Positions 16,546-24,034 of a stretch of DNA of 64,000 nt are shown piece by piece; position 1 is the stretch's first letter, and each line of letters opens with the position of its first letter. The notes beneath the pieces were generated by a model. It had not been told where the DNA came from. It searched no databases and worked only from the letters and a program-made list of their open reading frames with translations. The DNA lies in assembly GCA_015068845.1 (NCBI GenBank), contig SVJR01000003.1, positions 1-64,000 on the forward strand, read 5' to 3'. The translations under genes and the position numbers were made by a program. This DNA is from Oscillospiraceae bacterium. GTDB taxonomy: Bacteria; Bacillota; Clostridia; Monoglobales; Monoglobaceae.

Positions 16546-18075
16546 TTATGCGTTAAAAAACATACGCCGCACCAGCCAGGAGAAATCTTCTCTCGAAGTC
16601 GGGCTTATGGCATAGCCTGTTGTAAAATATAAAACTGCAGAAAACAAAATTGCGCATACTACCGGAGTTGTGTTTGCAGAAGGTGATAGCGTTGTAAAAA
16701 AGCAGCCTGCAACAAAACAGGTAACAGCGGCACTTGTGATGTGCCGGAAAAGCCAGCCCGATAGTTCAAAGTGGAGTTTTGTCTCTTTTGTAACTTTTCT
16801 GACAGTTTTGGCTGCGGTGAAAATATTACTTACAAAAATCACTGCGATTAGTGCGTTGATACCGTGTTTTGGTATCAATGCAAGTATCAGTATAATCCTT
16901 ATTACCGAATCGGAAATACTGTAAAAAAGCAACGCGCCCTGTTTGCCTATGCCGTTTAAAATTCGGCACGATACCGTGTCCATAAACATAACCGGAGTGA
17001 GGATACATATTGCACGCAAGGGAGACGCAATCTCAAAATTTCGGTAAACCAGTACCGAAAGGTTATCGGCAAAAGAAAAAAGAATTGCTGCGATAAGGAA
17101 ACCGAAGAATGCTGCGAAACGGTAAATGCGCCCGACAAGGGTTTTGAGGCGTACGGTGCATTTCATAGTATTCGCGCGTGAAATTTCGGGGACAAGAAGT
17201 GTAAAGCAGGAGGAAAGCAGGGTAAGCGGAAATACAATGAGCGGTATAATCATTCCATATATGTTTCCGTATTGGCTTAAAGCTGCGGCCTGGGTAAGAC
17301 CCGATTGTCTGAGTGCCGAAACTGTCAGAACTTCTTCCTGCATACGAAGGAATGAGCCAGCAATGGATGTTGTCATAACCGGCAGCGAAACCTTGAAGAT
17401 GGCAGGGATTATCCGCCTTTCTGTGGGTATTCCCGTTAAATTGCGGCAGTCCCAAAGATACACAACCGTAAGATACAAACAGGACGAAAGCTCGCCAATA
17501 CTTATGCCGAGAAACACTGCTTCGCACCCGTGTTCAATCCCTGAGGGCAACATTTTGTTAAGCAGAAATCTGATTACGGTGATTTTTACAGCCTGTTCAA
17601 GAAATTCCGACGATGCCGGGAAAAATATCTTGCGTGAGGCGTAAAAATAGCCTTTTATGCAATATGAGATACCCATAAACAGAATACTTGGCGAGAGGTA
17701 AACGATGCTTGTGCGGCAACGGGGTTCTTTAAGGAAATATACCGAAATCTGCTGCGAGAATATAAATGTTACACCGATGACTGCAAGGCTTAGAATTAAA
17801 ACGGCAAAGAGAGCGATACGCATTGTCTTTCGGATGTCGCCCGTGTGCCGTGCGGCGTACTGCTCGGAGACAATTTTTGAAACAGCGACCCCAAGCCCGC
17901 CGGTGGCAATGTTCAGCATGATTGAGTGAACGGAAAAAACAAGCGAAAAAATGCCTAACCCCTCACTGCCAAGCCGCTGTGAGTAGTAGGCACGGAAAAC
18001 AAAGTCTATTGTTTTGGCGAGTATCCCTGAAAGGGTAAGCGCTGCTGTACTTCTGAGAATATTAATGCTCTTCAA
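16546..18075 (-). CDS. spoVB: SpoVB/MurJ-like polysaccharide flippase (MOP superfamily)
   Basis: Predicted 509-residue lipid-linked oligosaccharide flippase with about 14 membrane helices. The N-terminus has the SpoVB/RfbX-type pattern TAALTLSGILAKTIDFVFRAYYSQRLG split over helix 1 and its loop, and the central RMQEEVLTVSALRQSGLTQ region is typical of SpoVB. In spore formers SpoVB is needed for the cortex. The start is TTG at 18075, supported by a strong AGGAGGGGTG site ending about 5 bp upstream. That ribosome site lies in the descending arm of a terminator-like hairpin. The neighbours are a cytidylate-kinase-like gene and spoIID. Confidence 0.8.
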   Translation of the reverse strand: MKSINILRSTAALTLSGILAKTIDFVFRAYYSQRLGSEGLGIFSLVFSVHSIMLNIATGGLGVAVSKIVSEQYAARHTGDIRKTMRIALFAVLILSLAVIGVTFIFSQQISVYFLKEPRCRTSIVYLSPSILFMGISYCIKGYFYASRKIFFPASSEFLEQAVKITVIRFLLNKMLPSGIEHGCEAVFLGISIGELSSCLYLTVVYLWDCRNLTGIPTERRIIPAIFKVSLPVMTTSIAGSFLRMQEEVLTVSALRQSGLTQAAALSQYGNIYGMIIPLIVFPLTLLSSCFTLLVPEISRANTMKCTVRLKTLVGRIYRFAAFFGFLIAAILFSFADNLSVLVYRNFEIASPLRAICILTPVMFMDTVSCRILNGIGKQGALLFYSISDSVIRIILILALIPKHGINALIAVIFVSNIFTAAKTVRKVTKETKLHFELSGWLFRHITSAAVTCFVAGCFFTTLSPSANTTPVVCAILFSAVLYFTTGYAISPTSREDFSWLVRRMFFNA

Positions 18076-18118
18076 AAAAACACACCCCTCCTTGAATGTA
18101 TATCAAAGAGGGGTTGTG
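18074..18118 (-). terminator. Terminator-like hairpin overlapping the spoVB ribosome site and start
   Basis: On the minus strand CACAACCCCTC (18118-18108) pairs with GAGGGGTGTG (18090-18081) with one bulge, followed by seven T residues (18080-18074). The descending arm contains the spoVB ribosome site, and the last two T residues are part of its TTG start codon. Confidence 0.75.
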
Positions 18119-18133
18119 ATTATGAATACAAAA

Positions 18134-18763
18134 TTAATCGTTAAAGGATTTTTCCCGTTCCTTTACATAGGAGTAGAGGAAGTCTACGCACTCGTCCTGA
18201 GTAAGCGATGCTGTGTCGAGGCACAGATGATAGTTATTGACATTGCCCCAGGAGTTGTTGGTGTAAAAGTTGTAGTAGTTGGAGCGGCGCTTATCTGCTT
18301 TGTTTACGGCACTACGGGCTTCCTTTTCGGTCATATTGTCACGAGCCATAAGGGTTTTAACCCTCTCTTCGGGGCTTGCATAAAGGAAAAGCTTGATAAG
18401 GTTAGGATTGTTGCGGAGAATATAGTCAGCACACCTTCCCACGATAATGCAGGGGCCTTCCTCTGCAATTGATTTGATAACATCCGCCTGAAGCCGGAAC
18501 AGGCTGTCGCCATTTAACATATCGTTATACTGGTAGTAAAGACCTTTGCTGGACTGCACACCCATAACAAGTGAATATAAAAGGCTGCTGGTGGGCTTTT
18601 CGTTCATTTCGTCAAAAAGGTTTTCGCTGAGACCGCTTTCCTTTGCCACCCGTGCAATCAGGTCCTTATCGTAGAATTTATAGCCAAGCTTTTCTGCAAG
18701 GGCTTGACCTATCAATTTGCCGTTTGAACCAAGCTGACGGCCGAGAGTAATAACTGTTTTCAT
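18134..18763 (-). CDS. Cytidylate kinase-like family protein
   Basis: Predicted 209-residue P-loop protein of the cytidylate-kinase-like family (PF13189). The N-terminal TLGRQLGSNGKLIGQALAEK is a modified Walker A typical of this group; YKFYDKDLIARVAKESGL follows, and IIVGRCADYILR and the NMTEKEA lid region are conserved. It is not the essential Cmk proper, and the substrate is unknown. The ATG at 18763 is used because the extra N-terminal residues of a longer frame are not family-like; an AAAGGCAGG ribosome site precedes it. It sits between spoIID and the spoVB-like gene. Confidence 0.8.
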   Translation of the reverse strand: MKTVITLGRQLGSNGKLIGQALAEKLGYKFYDKDLIARVAKESGLSENLFDEMNEKPTSSLLYSLVMGVQSSKGLYYQYNDMLNGDSLFRLQADVIKSIAEEGPCIIVGRCADYILRNNPNLIKLFLYASPEERVKTLMARDNMTEKEARSAVNKADKRRSNYYNFYTNNSWGNVNNYHLCLDTASLTQDECVDFLYSYVKEREKSFND

Positions 18764-18855
18764 AAATGTTCCTGCCTTTCTCTGTGAGATGAACCGGGGA
18801 AACACTCCCCTGATTATTTTAACATAAAATTTGCCGTTAGGAAAGAAAAAATATA

Positions 18856-19842
18856 TCAAATTTTCATAATTTGTATGTTTGTATAATAATGTGAGAGAAT
18901 TTCTGTGTATTTTTTTCCGTTTTTAGCCATTTCATTGGCTCCCGACTGGCTCATTCCCACTCCGTGACCGTAACCGATAACCGAAAAAACGACCGAATTT
19001 TCAGAAAGCGAAATTGTAAAGTTGGCAGACTTCAGCTCAAAAAGCGTGCGGATTTCCTTGCCGCTGAAGGGGATGTTGTCAACCGTAAGTGACTTAACGC
19101 TCTGCCCTTGGGTTCTGACTGTTTCGCCGATTACGGGTGCGGATGAATTTACAGCGATTTTTGGGTTTTGGGTGCTCAGTATCTTGCGGAATTCGCGGAA
19201 TGTTACCTCTTTGGCGGATGTGAAGTCTGCTGAGGTGAGGTTTTCGGGACTTTCAACCGATTTCAGGTAAGGCCGGCTTTCCCCCCATACATCTTCGGAG
19301 TTTTCGGTTCGGCCTCCGCTTTGCGCAAAAAAGAATGCTTCAACCACTTCGTCATCGCATACCATATACTCACCCTTGGTTGAACTTACGGCGTCAACAA
19401 TTTTCTTCCAGTAACGGTCAGCCTCCGTCCCGGCCCATTTCTTTCTGGCTTCTGCCTCGGTTATGTGTGCCTTGCAATGATTGGGGTTATCGCAAACCGC
19501 GGCGTCGGGATGTTCGGGAGATACGATGTCAAGCTTATAAAAAATATAGCTTCGCGCCGCAACGGCCTGGGCCTTGAGGGCTTCCGGCTCGTATGATGCG
19601 GGCATTTCGGCTGCAATAACGCCGGGGAGATATTCTTCGATATTCACATATTCGGTTTTTTTGCGTGAAGTGTTGTATACCTGAAGATAAACGGCTCCGC
19701 TTTGGATTTTGGAATGCAGGGAGCGTGGAAATTCGGTCGGCGAGTAAGCCCAAAGAGCCGGAATTACGGCAATGGAAACAACAAACAACAGCAATATAAT
19801 CAGCATAAAGAAAGGTTTTCTCACAACAATCATCCTTTGCAC
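18856..19842 (-). CDS. spoIID: Stage II sporulation protein D (lytic transglycosylase)
   Basis: Predicted 328-residue SpoIID, which with SpoIIM and SpoIIP degrades septal peptidoglycan during engulfment. A single N-terminal membrane anchor (about residues 12-30) precedes the SpoIID domain. Family motifs are EYLPGVIAAEMPASYEPEALKAQAVAARSY, read in pieces, then AFFFAQSGGRTE and GYGHGVGMSQSGANEMA near the C-terminus. The start is a GTG at 19842 with a poor ribosome site; the ATG three codons later is equally possible. Neither spoIIM nor spoIIP is in this window. Confidence 0.9.
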   Translation of the reverse strand: MQRMIVVRKPFFMLIILLLFVVSIAVIPALWAYSPTEFPRSLHSKIQSGAVYLQVYNTSRKKTEYVNIEEYLPGVIAAEMPASYEPEALKAQAVAARSYIFYKLDIVSPEHPDAAVCDNPNHCKAHITEAEARKKWAGTEADRYWKKIVDAVSSTKGEYMVCDDEVVEAFFFAQSGGRTENSEDVWGESRPYLKSVESPENLTSADFTSAKEVTFREFRKILSTQNPKIAVNSSAPVIGETVRTQGQSVKSLTVDNIPFSGKEIRTLFELKSANFTISLSENSVVFSVIGYGHGVGMSQSGANEMAKNGKKYTEILSHYYTNIQIMKI

Positions 19843-19903
19843 AGTTATTATAAAAGTATATTTGCGGCAAAAGCGTGTTATGCAAAAAATATGAAAAATT
19901 TGC

Positions 19904-19932
19904 TTGACAAGTCAGAAAGAATGTATTATAAT
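19904..19932 (+). promoter_or_regulatory. Perfect sigma-A promoter for rpsF-ssb-rpsR
   Basis: -35 TTGACA (19904-19909), 17-bp spacer and -10 TATAAT (19927-19932), both perfect consensus, as expected for a ribosomal protein operon. Confidence 0.92.
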
Positions 19933-19953
19933 TACTTGGTTAGAAAATTCCTT

Positions 19954-19974
19954 ACTTTCGGTATGTCCGAAAGT
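19954..19974 (+). promoter_or_regulatory. Leader hairpin upstream of rpsF, candidate S6:S18 autoregulatory element
   Basis: ACTTTCGG (19954-19961) pairs perfectly with CCGAAAGT (19967-19974) around a 5-nt loop, ending 10 bp before the AAGGAGG ribosome site. rpsF leaders in many bacteria bind the S6:S18 complex through a structure with a conserved CCG; this hairpin contains CCG but the match to that motif is only suggestive. Confidence 0.4.
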
Positions 19975-19999
19975 CAAAGTCCATAAGGAGGTGAAAGAA

Positions 20000-20299
20000 A
20001 TGGTTGAAGTTATTAACAAGTATGAGACATTGTTTGTTATCAGCGCTGAAAAGAGCGAGGAGGAAACAACTGCTCTCGTTGATAAGTTCAAGGCATTGAT
20101 AGAATCTAACGGCACAATTGAAAGCGTTGACGAATGGGGACGCAGAAGATTGGCTTATCCTATCAATGATGTGGCTGAAGGCTACTATGTTCTCGTGAAC
20201 TATGCTGCAAAGGCTGACTTCCCCGCTGAACTCGAGCGTGTATTCGGCATCACAGACGGCATTCTGAGAAATATGACTATCAAAAAAGACGAGAAATAA
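20000..20299 (+). CDS. rpsF: 30S ribosomal protein S6
   Basis: Predicted 99-residue ribosomal protein S6, which pairs with S18 on the platform of the small subunit. Hallmarks are YETLFVISAEKSEEE at the start and the central DEWGRRRLAYPINDVAEGYYVLVNY. Length fits. The ATG at 20000 follows a full AAGGAGGTG ribosome site. It is first in the rpsF-ssb-rpsR operon; rplI is not in this operon. Confidence 0.97.
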   Translation: MVEVINKYETLFVISAEKSEEETTALVDKFKALIESNGTIESVDEWGRRRLAYPINDVAEGYYVLVNYAAKADFPAELERVFGITDGILRNMTIKKDEK

Positions 20300-20334
20300 T
20301 TTATGCACAGGGTGCATAGAAAGCGAGATTGCTT

Positions 20335-20772
20335 ATGATTAACAAAGCGATTTTGATGGGCAGACTCACCAGAGACCCCGAACTTCGTCATACAGGTAAC
20401 GGTACAGCTGTTTGCAGCTTTACGATTGCCGTTGACAACGGTTACGGTGACAACCGCTCAACCGACTTCATCAATTGCGTTGCATGGAACAAGACTGCTG
20501 AATTTGTTGAAAAGTATTTTTCAAAGGGCAGACTTATTATCGTGGTGGGTAGAATCCAGACCAGAACCTGGGAAGGTCAGGACGGTAAGAAGAACTATGT
20601 GACAGAGGTTGTTGCAAACGAGGTTGCATTTGGCGAGTCAAAGAGAAGTGCTGATGAAAACGGCTTTTCTGCTTCACCGAAGCAGGCGGACGCTGCCAGC
20701 ATTCCCGAAATGCCTGCCGACACAGAGGACGATTTTGTTGCTCTGGAAACCAATGATGATTTGCCGTTCTAA
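20335..20772 (+). CDS. ssb: Single-stranded DNA-binding protein
   Basis: Predicted 145-residue SSB. The OB fold (residues 1-105) begins INKAILMGRLTRDPELRHT and contains FINCVAWNKTAEFVEKYFSKG and RIQTRTWEGQDGKK. A disordered linker leads to an acidic C-terminal tip NDDLPF, the peptide that recruits partner proteins such as helicases and exonucleases. The ATG at 20335 is preferred over a TTG two codons earlier; the ribosome site is weak, so translation may be coupled to rpsF. The operon position between rpsF and rpsR is classical. Confidence 0.96.
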   Translation: MINKAILMGRLTRDPELRHTGNGTAVCSFTIAVDNGYGDNRSTDFINCVAWNKTAEFVEKYFSKGRLIIVVGRIQTRTWEGQDGKKNYVTEVVANEVAFGESKRSADENGFSASPKQADAASIPEMPADTEDDFVALETNDDLPF

Positions 20773-20816
20773 GTACGGCTTTTAGTCGCGATTATTGAAG
20801 ATAGGAGGAAAGACAA

Positions 20817-21065
20817 ATGCCTGAAAAGGAAAGAAACGATAAGGCAAGAGGCAGAAGACCTAAGAGAAAGGTTTGCGCTTTTTGCGTTGATAAAGTAGAT
20901 TTCATTGATTACAAGGATGTTGCAAAGCTTCGCCGCTATATCACTGAAAGAGCGAAGATTCTTCCCAGAAGAATCAGCGGATGCTGCGCAAAGCATCAGA
21001 GAGAACTTACAGTTTCAATTAAGAGAGCAAGATATATGGCGCTTCTGCCCTATTCTGCTGACTAA
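20817..21065 (+). CDS. rpsR: 30S ribosomal protein S18
   Basis: Predicted 82-residue ribosomal protein S18. The core [22 protein letters not shown] and the end [11 protein letters not shown] are diagnostic. It keeps a cysteine set (CAFC near residue 20 and CCAKHQ near 60), which suggests the zinc-binding (C+) form of S18. An AGGAGG ribosome site stands before the ATG. It is last in the operon, followed by a terminator at 21085. Confidence 0.97.
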   Translation: MPEKERNDKARGRRPKRKVCAFCVDKVDFIDYKDVAKLRRYITERAKILPRRISGCCAKHQRELTVSIKRARYMALLPYSAD

Positions 21066-21084
21066 TCGGTAATTGAACAAGATT

Positions 21085-21115
21085 AAAACCGCACCTTAAG
21101 GTGCGGTTTTTTTTG
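21085..21115 (+). terminator. Rho-independent terminator after rpsR
   Basis: Stem AAAACCGCACC (21085-21095) and GGTGCGGTTTT (21100-21110) with a TTAA loop and a following T-run. Confidence 0.92.
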
Positions 21116-21251
21116 TGTGGAAGCTCCTTGAAGTTTCTATTATACAGATATGAAACATAAAGGTAACACATCTGTAACAAACTTTGGCAAATTTGTAGGA
21201 TAAATAACCTTTAATTTCTACATTTTTCAAGAAAGAAAATGCAGATTTCTA

Positions 21252-21280
21252 TTGAAATAACACAACTTTCGTTGTATAAT
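21252..21280 (+). promoter_or_regulatory. Sigma-A promoter for the SLH amidase
   Basis: -35 TTGAAA (21252-21257), 17-bp spacer and perfect -10 TATAAT (21275-21280), 64 bp before the ATG at 21345. Confidence 0.8.
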
Positions 21281-21344
21281 GGATATGTATAAATGGGAAA
21301 GTGTCCGTTTGTATAAATTCAAAAGGAGAGCAGATAAAACACTT

Positions 21345-22742
21345 ATGAAGAGAAAACTGGTAAAAGTAATTGCGTATATTATGGTGTTGACTGCTTCCTT
21401 AATTTTTACGGGATGGACAGAGGCGCTTGCATCGGACTTTCCGGATGTCGAAAAAAGTCACCTCCATTACGATGCGGTGACATATCTGACAGAGCTTGGC
21501 GTTATTGCAGGCTATGACGACGGAACCTTTAGGCCCGAGCGTGAGATTACACGGACAGAATTCTGTGCCTTGATGGCACGGACCCTCGGCTATAAAAAAG
21601 AGACCTATGTTATGGTTGATATTCCCTTTTCGGATGTCAGCGAGGGGTACTGGGGCGAACCGTTCATTTCGTTCTGCTACGAGAGCGGGCTGATTAACGG
21701 TATGGGCGACGGAACCTTTGCTCCTGCGGCAAAGGTCACTCTGGAACAGGCCGTTAAAATGTCAGTATGTGCGATAGGTAAGCAAGACGAGGCACTCCGT
21801 GTCAACGGTGACAAGTGGTACACTGGCTACGCCCAGGTTGCGGGACGATATGGTTTGCTAACAATGGTGAATCAGGATTTTGGTGAGAACGCAGGGCGTG
21901 GAAATGTTGCTCAGATTGTGTTTAATATGGTAGAAACCGGACTTGCAAAAATGCCGGCAGAAGATGACAATACGGAAACTGAACCTGAGGAAGACCCGGA
22001 CAATAAACCGTCAGATGAGACGGAAGAGCCGGTTGGCGAGAATGTGGAAAAACCGTCAATTCCTCCGGAGATTGTTGCGGCATACAGGGAAAAGGATTTT
22101 TCCGATGTCAAGACTATTCTTGTGGATGCCGGGCATAACTATTCCGGCAAGGATATCGGTGCAGAGAACCTAAAGTATGATGCCAAGGAAGAAATAATCA
22201 CATGGCAGATTGCGGACAGGCTCCGTGATGAACTGGAATATTGGGGCTATAATGTAATTATGACCCGCGAGAAAATGACCGACAGTATAGCAAATACTTC
22301 GGTTAACGAAAGCCTTCAGGCGAGAGTTGATATGGCCCATGAGGCTTTGGCGGATTTGTTCATATCAATCCATTGCAATGCAGGCGGCGGCTCAGGTGTT
22401 GAAACCTACTGTTTTGCAAAATCCGGATATTCGGGACGGCTTGCCGAACTCATTCAGGATAGCATTGCAGACGGCAGCGACCTTTATGACCGTGGTGTTA
22501 AAACTTCAAACTTCTTTGTGATAAAGAATACGCTGATGCCGGCGATTCTGATTGAAACAGGCTTTATCGATAGCGAAAAGGATATTCGGATTTTGATGTC
22601 GGAGGAAGGGCAAAACCAGATTGCCGGGGCAATTGCCTCCGCAATCCGCGAATTTGATTTGATGGATCCTATTGTGGAAGAGGTGCAGACGGCCAACGAG
22701 CTTTCTGCTGAAGCCGAGAAAGAACAACTATCAGAGGAATAG
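21345..22742 (+). CDS. SLH-domain N-acetylmuramoyl-L-alanine amidase
   Basis: Predicted 465-residue secreted wall hydrolase. A signal peptide (about residues 1-27) is followed by SLH repeats: FPDVEKSHLHYDAVTYLTELG with GYDDGTFRPEREITRTEF, FSDVSEGYWGEPFISFCYESG with GMGDGTFAPAAKVT, and a weaker third repeat. They should bind pyruvylated wall polymer. An acidic Glu/Asp/Pro linker leads to an Amidase_3 catalytic domain with zinc ligands in VDAGHNYSG, ISIHCNAGG and the terminal Glu in ILIETGFID. It cuts the lactoyl-peptide amide bond of peptidoglycan. AAAGGAG lies about 16 bp before the ATG, a long spacing. The U32 peptidase gene starts 5 bp downstream. Confidence 0.9.
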   Translation: MKRKLVKVIAYIMVLTASLIFTGWTEALASDFPDVEKSHLHYDAVTYLTELGVIAGYDDGTFRPEREITRTEFCALMARTLGYKKETYVMVDIPFSDVSEGYWGEPFISFCYESGLINGMGDGTFAPAAKVTLEQAVKMSVCAIGKQDEALRVNGDKWYTGYAQVAGRYGLLTMVNQDFGENAGRGNVAQIVFNMVETGLAKMPAEDDNTETEPEEDPDNKPSDETEEPVGENVEKPSIPPEIVAAYREKDFSDVKTILVDAGHNYSGKDIGAENLKYDAKEEIITWQIADRLRDELEYWGYNVIMTREKMTDSIANTSVNESLQARVDMAHEALADLFISIHCNAGGGSGVETYCFAKSGYSGRLAELIQDSIADGSDLYDRGVKTSNFFVIKNTLMPAILIETGFIDSEKDIRILMSEEGQNQIAGAIASAIREFDLMDPIVEEVQTANELSAEAEKEQLSEE

Positions 22743-22747
22743 ATTAT

Positions 22748-23980
22748 ATGATAAAAAAACCGGAATTGCTTGCTCCGGCAGGCAGTTTAAACAAACTTAA
22801 AATTGCAATAACCTACGGCGCCGATGCAGTATATGTCGGCGGAGAAGAGTTTTCACTCCGTGTTGCGGCTGAAAACTTCAGCCCCGAGGAGCTTGCCGAA
22901 GGTGTAAGATTTGCCCACGACCGCGGCAAAAAGGTTTACCTTACGGCAAACATAATCCCGCATAATGCTGATATCGAAGAATACGAGGAATTCCTCAAAA
23001 GATATTCAACAGCAGGCTTTGATGCGGTAATCCTTTCGGATTTGGGAATGTTTCAGTTGACAAGGGAGCTTGCCCCCGAGCTTGAAATCCATATCAGCAC
23101 TCAGGCGAACAATGTTAACTTCAAAAGTGCTGAAAGCTGGTATAAGATGGGTGCAAAAAGAGTTATTCTTGCACGCGAAATGTCCTTTGACGAGATTGCG
23201 GAAATTCGCAGCAAAACACCGCAAGACCTCGAACTGGAGGCGTTTGTTCACGGTGCGATGTGTATTTCATATTCCGGCAGATGCCTGCTCAGCAACTATA
23301 TGACAAATCGTGACAGCAATCTCGGTGCCTGCTCGCATCCTTGCCGTTGGAAGTACTATTTGATGGAAGAAACCCGACCCGGTGAGTATATGCCGGTATT
23401 TGAAAATGAGAGGGGAACGTTCATATACAACTCAAAGGATTTGTGTATGATTGAACATATCGACAAGCTGATTAAAAGCGGCCTTGACAGCTTTAAAATT
23501 GAGGGTAGAGTCAAAACCGAGTACTATCTTGCAACTGTGGTAAAGGCGTATAGGGAAGCAATTGACAGCTATTTTGAAAACCCCGATGGATTCAAGTTCG
23601 ATTCAAAATGGCTTGACGAGCTTAAAAAAGTCAGTCATCGTGACTACACAACGGGATTTTTCTTTGGTAAGCCCGGCGGTGACGAGCAGAACTACAAAAC
23701 CAGCTCTTACATCCGTGAATACGAGCTTCTGGGAATAGTTTCGGGCTATGATCCTAATAAAAGAATGGTTTCGGTTGTGCAGAAAAACAGATTTTTCAAA
23801 GGCTCAGAGGTGGAGTTTTTAAGACCTGAGGGTGACTTTGTAAAACACAAAATTGAATATATGGAGGACGAGTCGGGCTGCGAACTTGAGATTGCAAACA
23901 AGCCTCAGTCCATTGCCAGAATCCGTATAGATACACCACTCGAGGAAAACGCAATGATGCGTGCACCAAGAGAAAACTAA
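22748..23980 (+). CDS. Peptidase U32 family protein (TrhP/RlhA type)
   Basis: Predicted 410-residue U32-family protein. The signature is split here as EAFVHGAMCISYSGRC and LSNYMTNRDSNLGACSHPCRW, with the conserved Cys and His residues, and the C-terminus has the collagenase-like TSSYIREYELLGIV domain. E. coli relatives TrhP and RlhA hydroxylate tRNA and 23S rRNA using prephenate and an Fe-S cluster, so an RNA-hydroxylation role is likelier than proteolysis (family knowledge). It is 5 bp after the SLH amidase, so it shares its transcript, although the functions seem unrelated. Confidence 0.88.
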   Translation: MIKKPELLAPAGSLNKLKIAITYGADAVYVGGEEFSLRVAAENFSPEELAEGVRFAHDRGKKVYLTANIIPHNADIEEYEEFLKRYSTAGFDAVILSDLGMFQLTRELAPELEIHISTQANNVNFKSAESWYKMGAKRVILAREMSFDEIAEIRSKTPQDLELEAFVHGAMCISYSGRCLLSNYMTNRDSNLGACSHPCRWKYYLMEETRPGEYMPVFENERGTFIYNSKDLCMIEHIDKLIKSGLDSFKIEGRVKTEYYLATVVKAYREAIDSYFENPDGFKFDSKWLDELKKVSHRDYTTGFFFGKPGGDEQNYKTSSYIREYELLGIVSGYDPNKRMVSVVQKNRFFKGSEVEFLRPEGDFVKHKIEYMEDESGCELEIANKPQSIARIRIDTPLEENAMMRAPREN

Positions 23981-24034
23981 TCTATGAAAAATTATTAAAA
24001 ACTTATATATTCCCAAAAATTGGAGGTATGAAAG

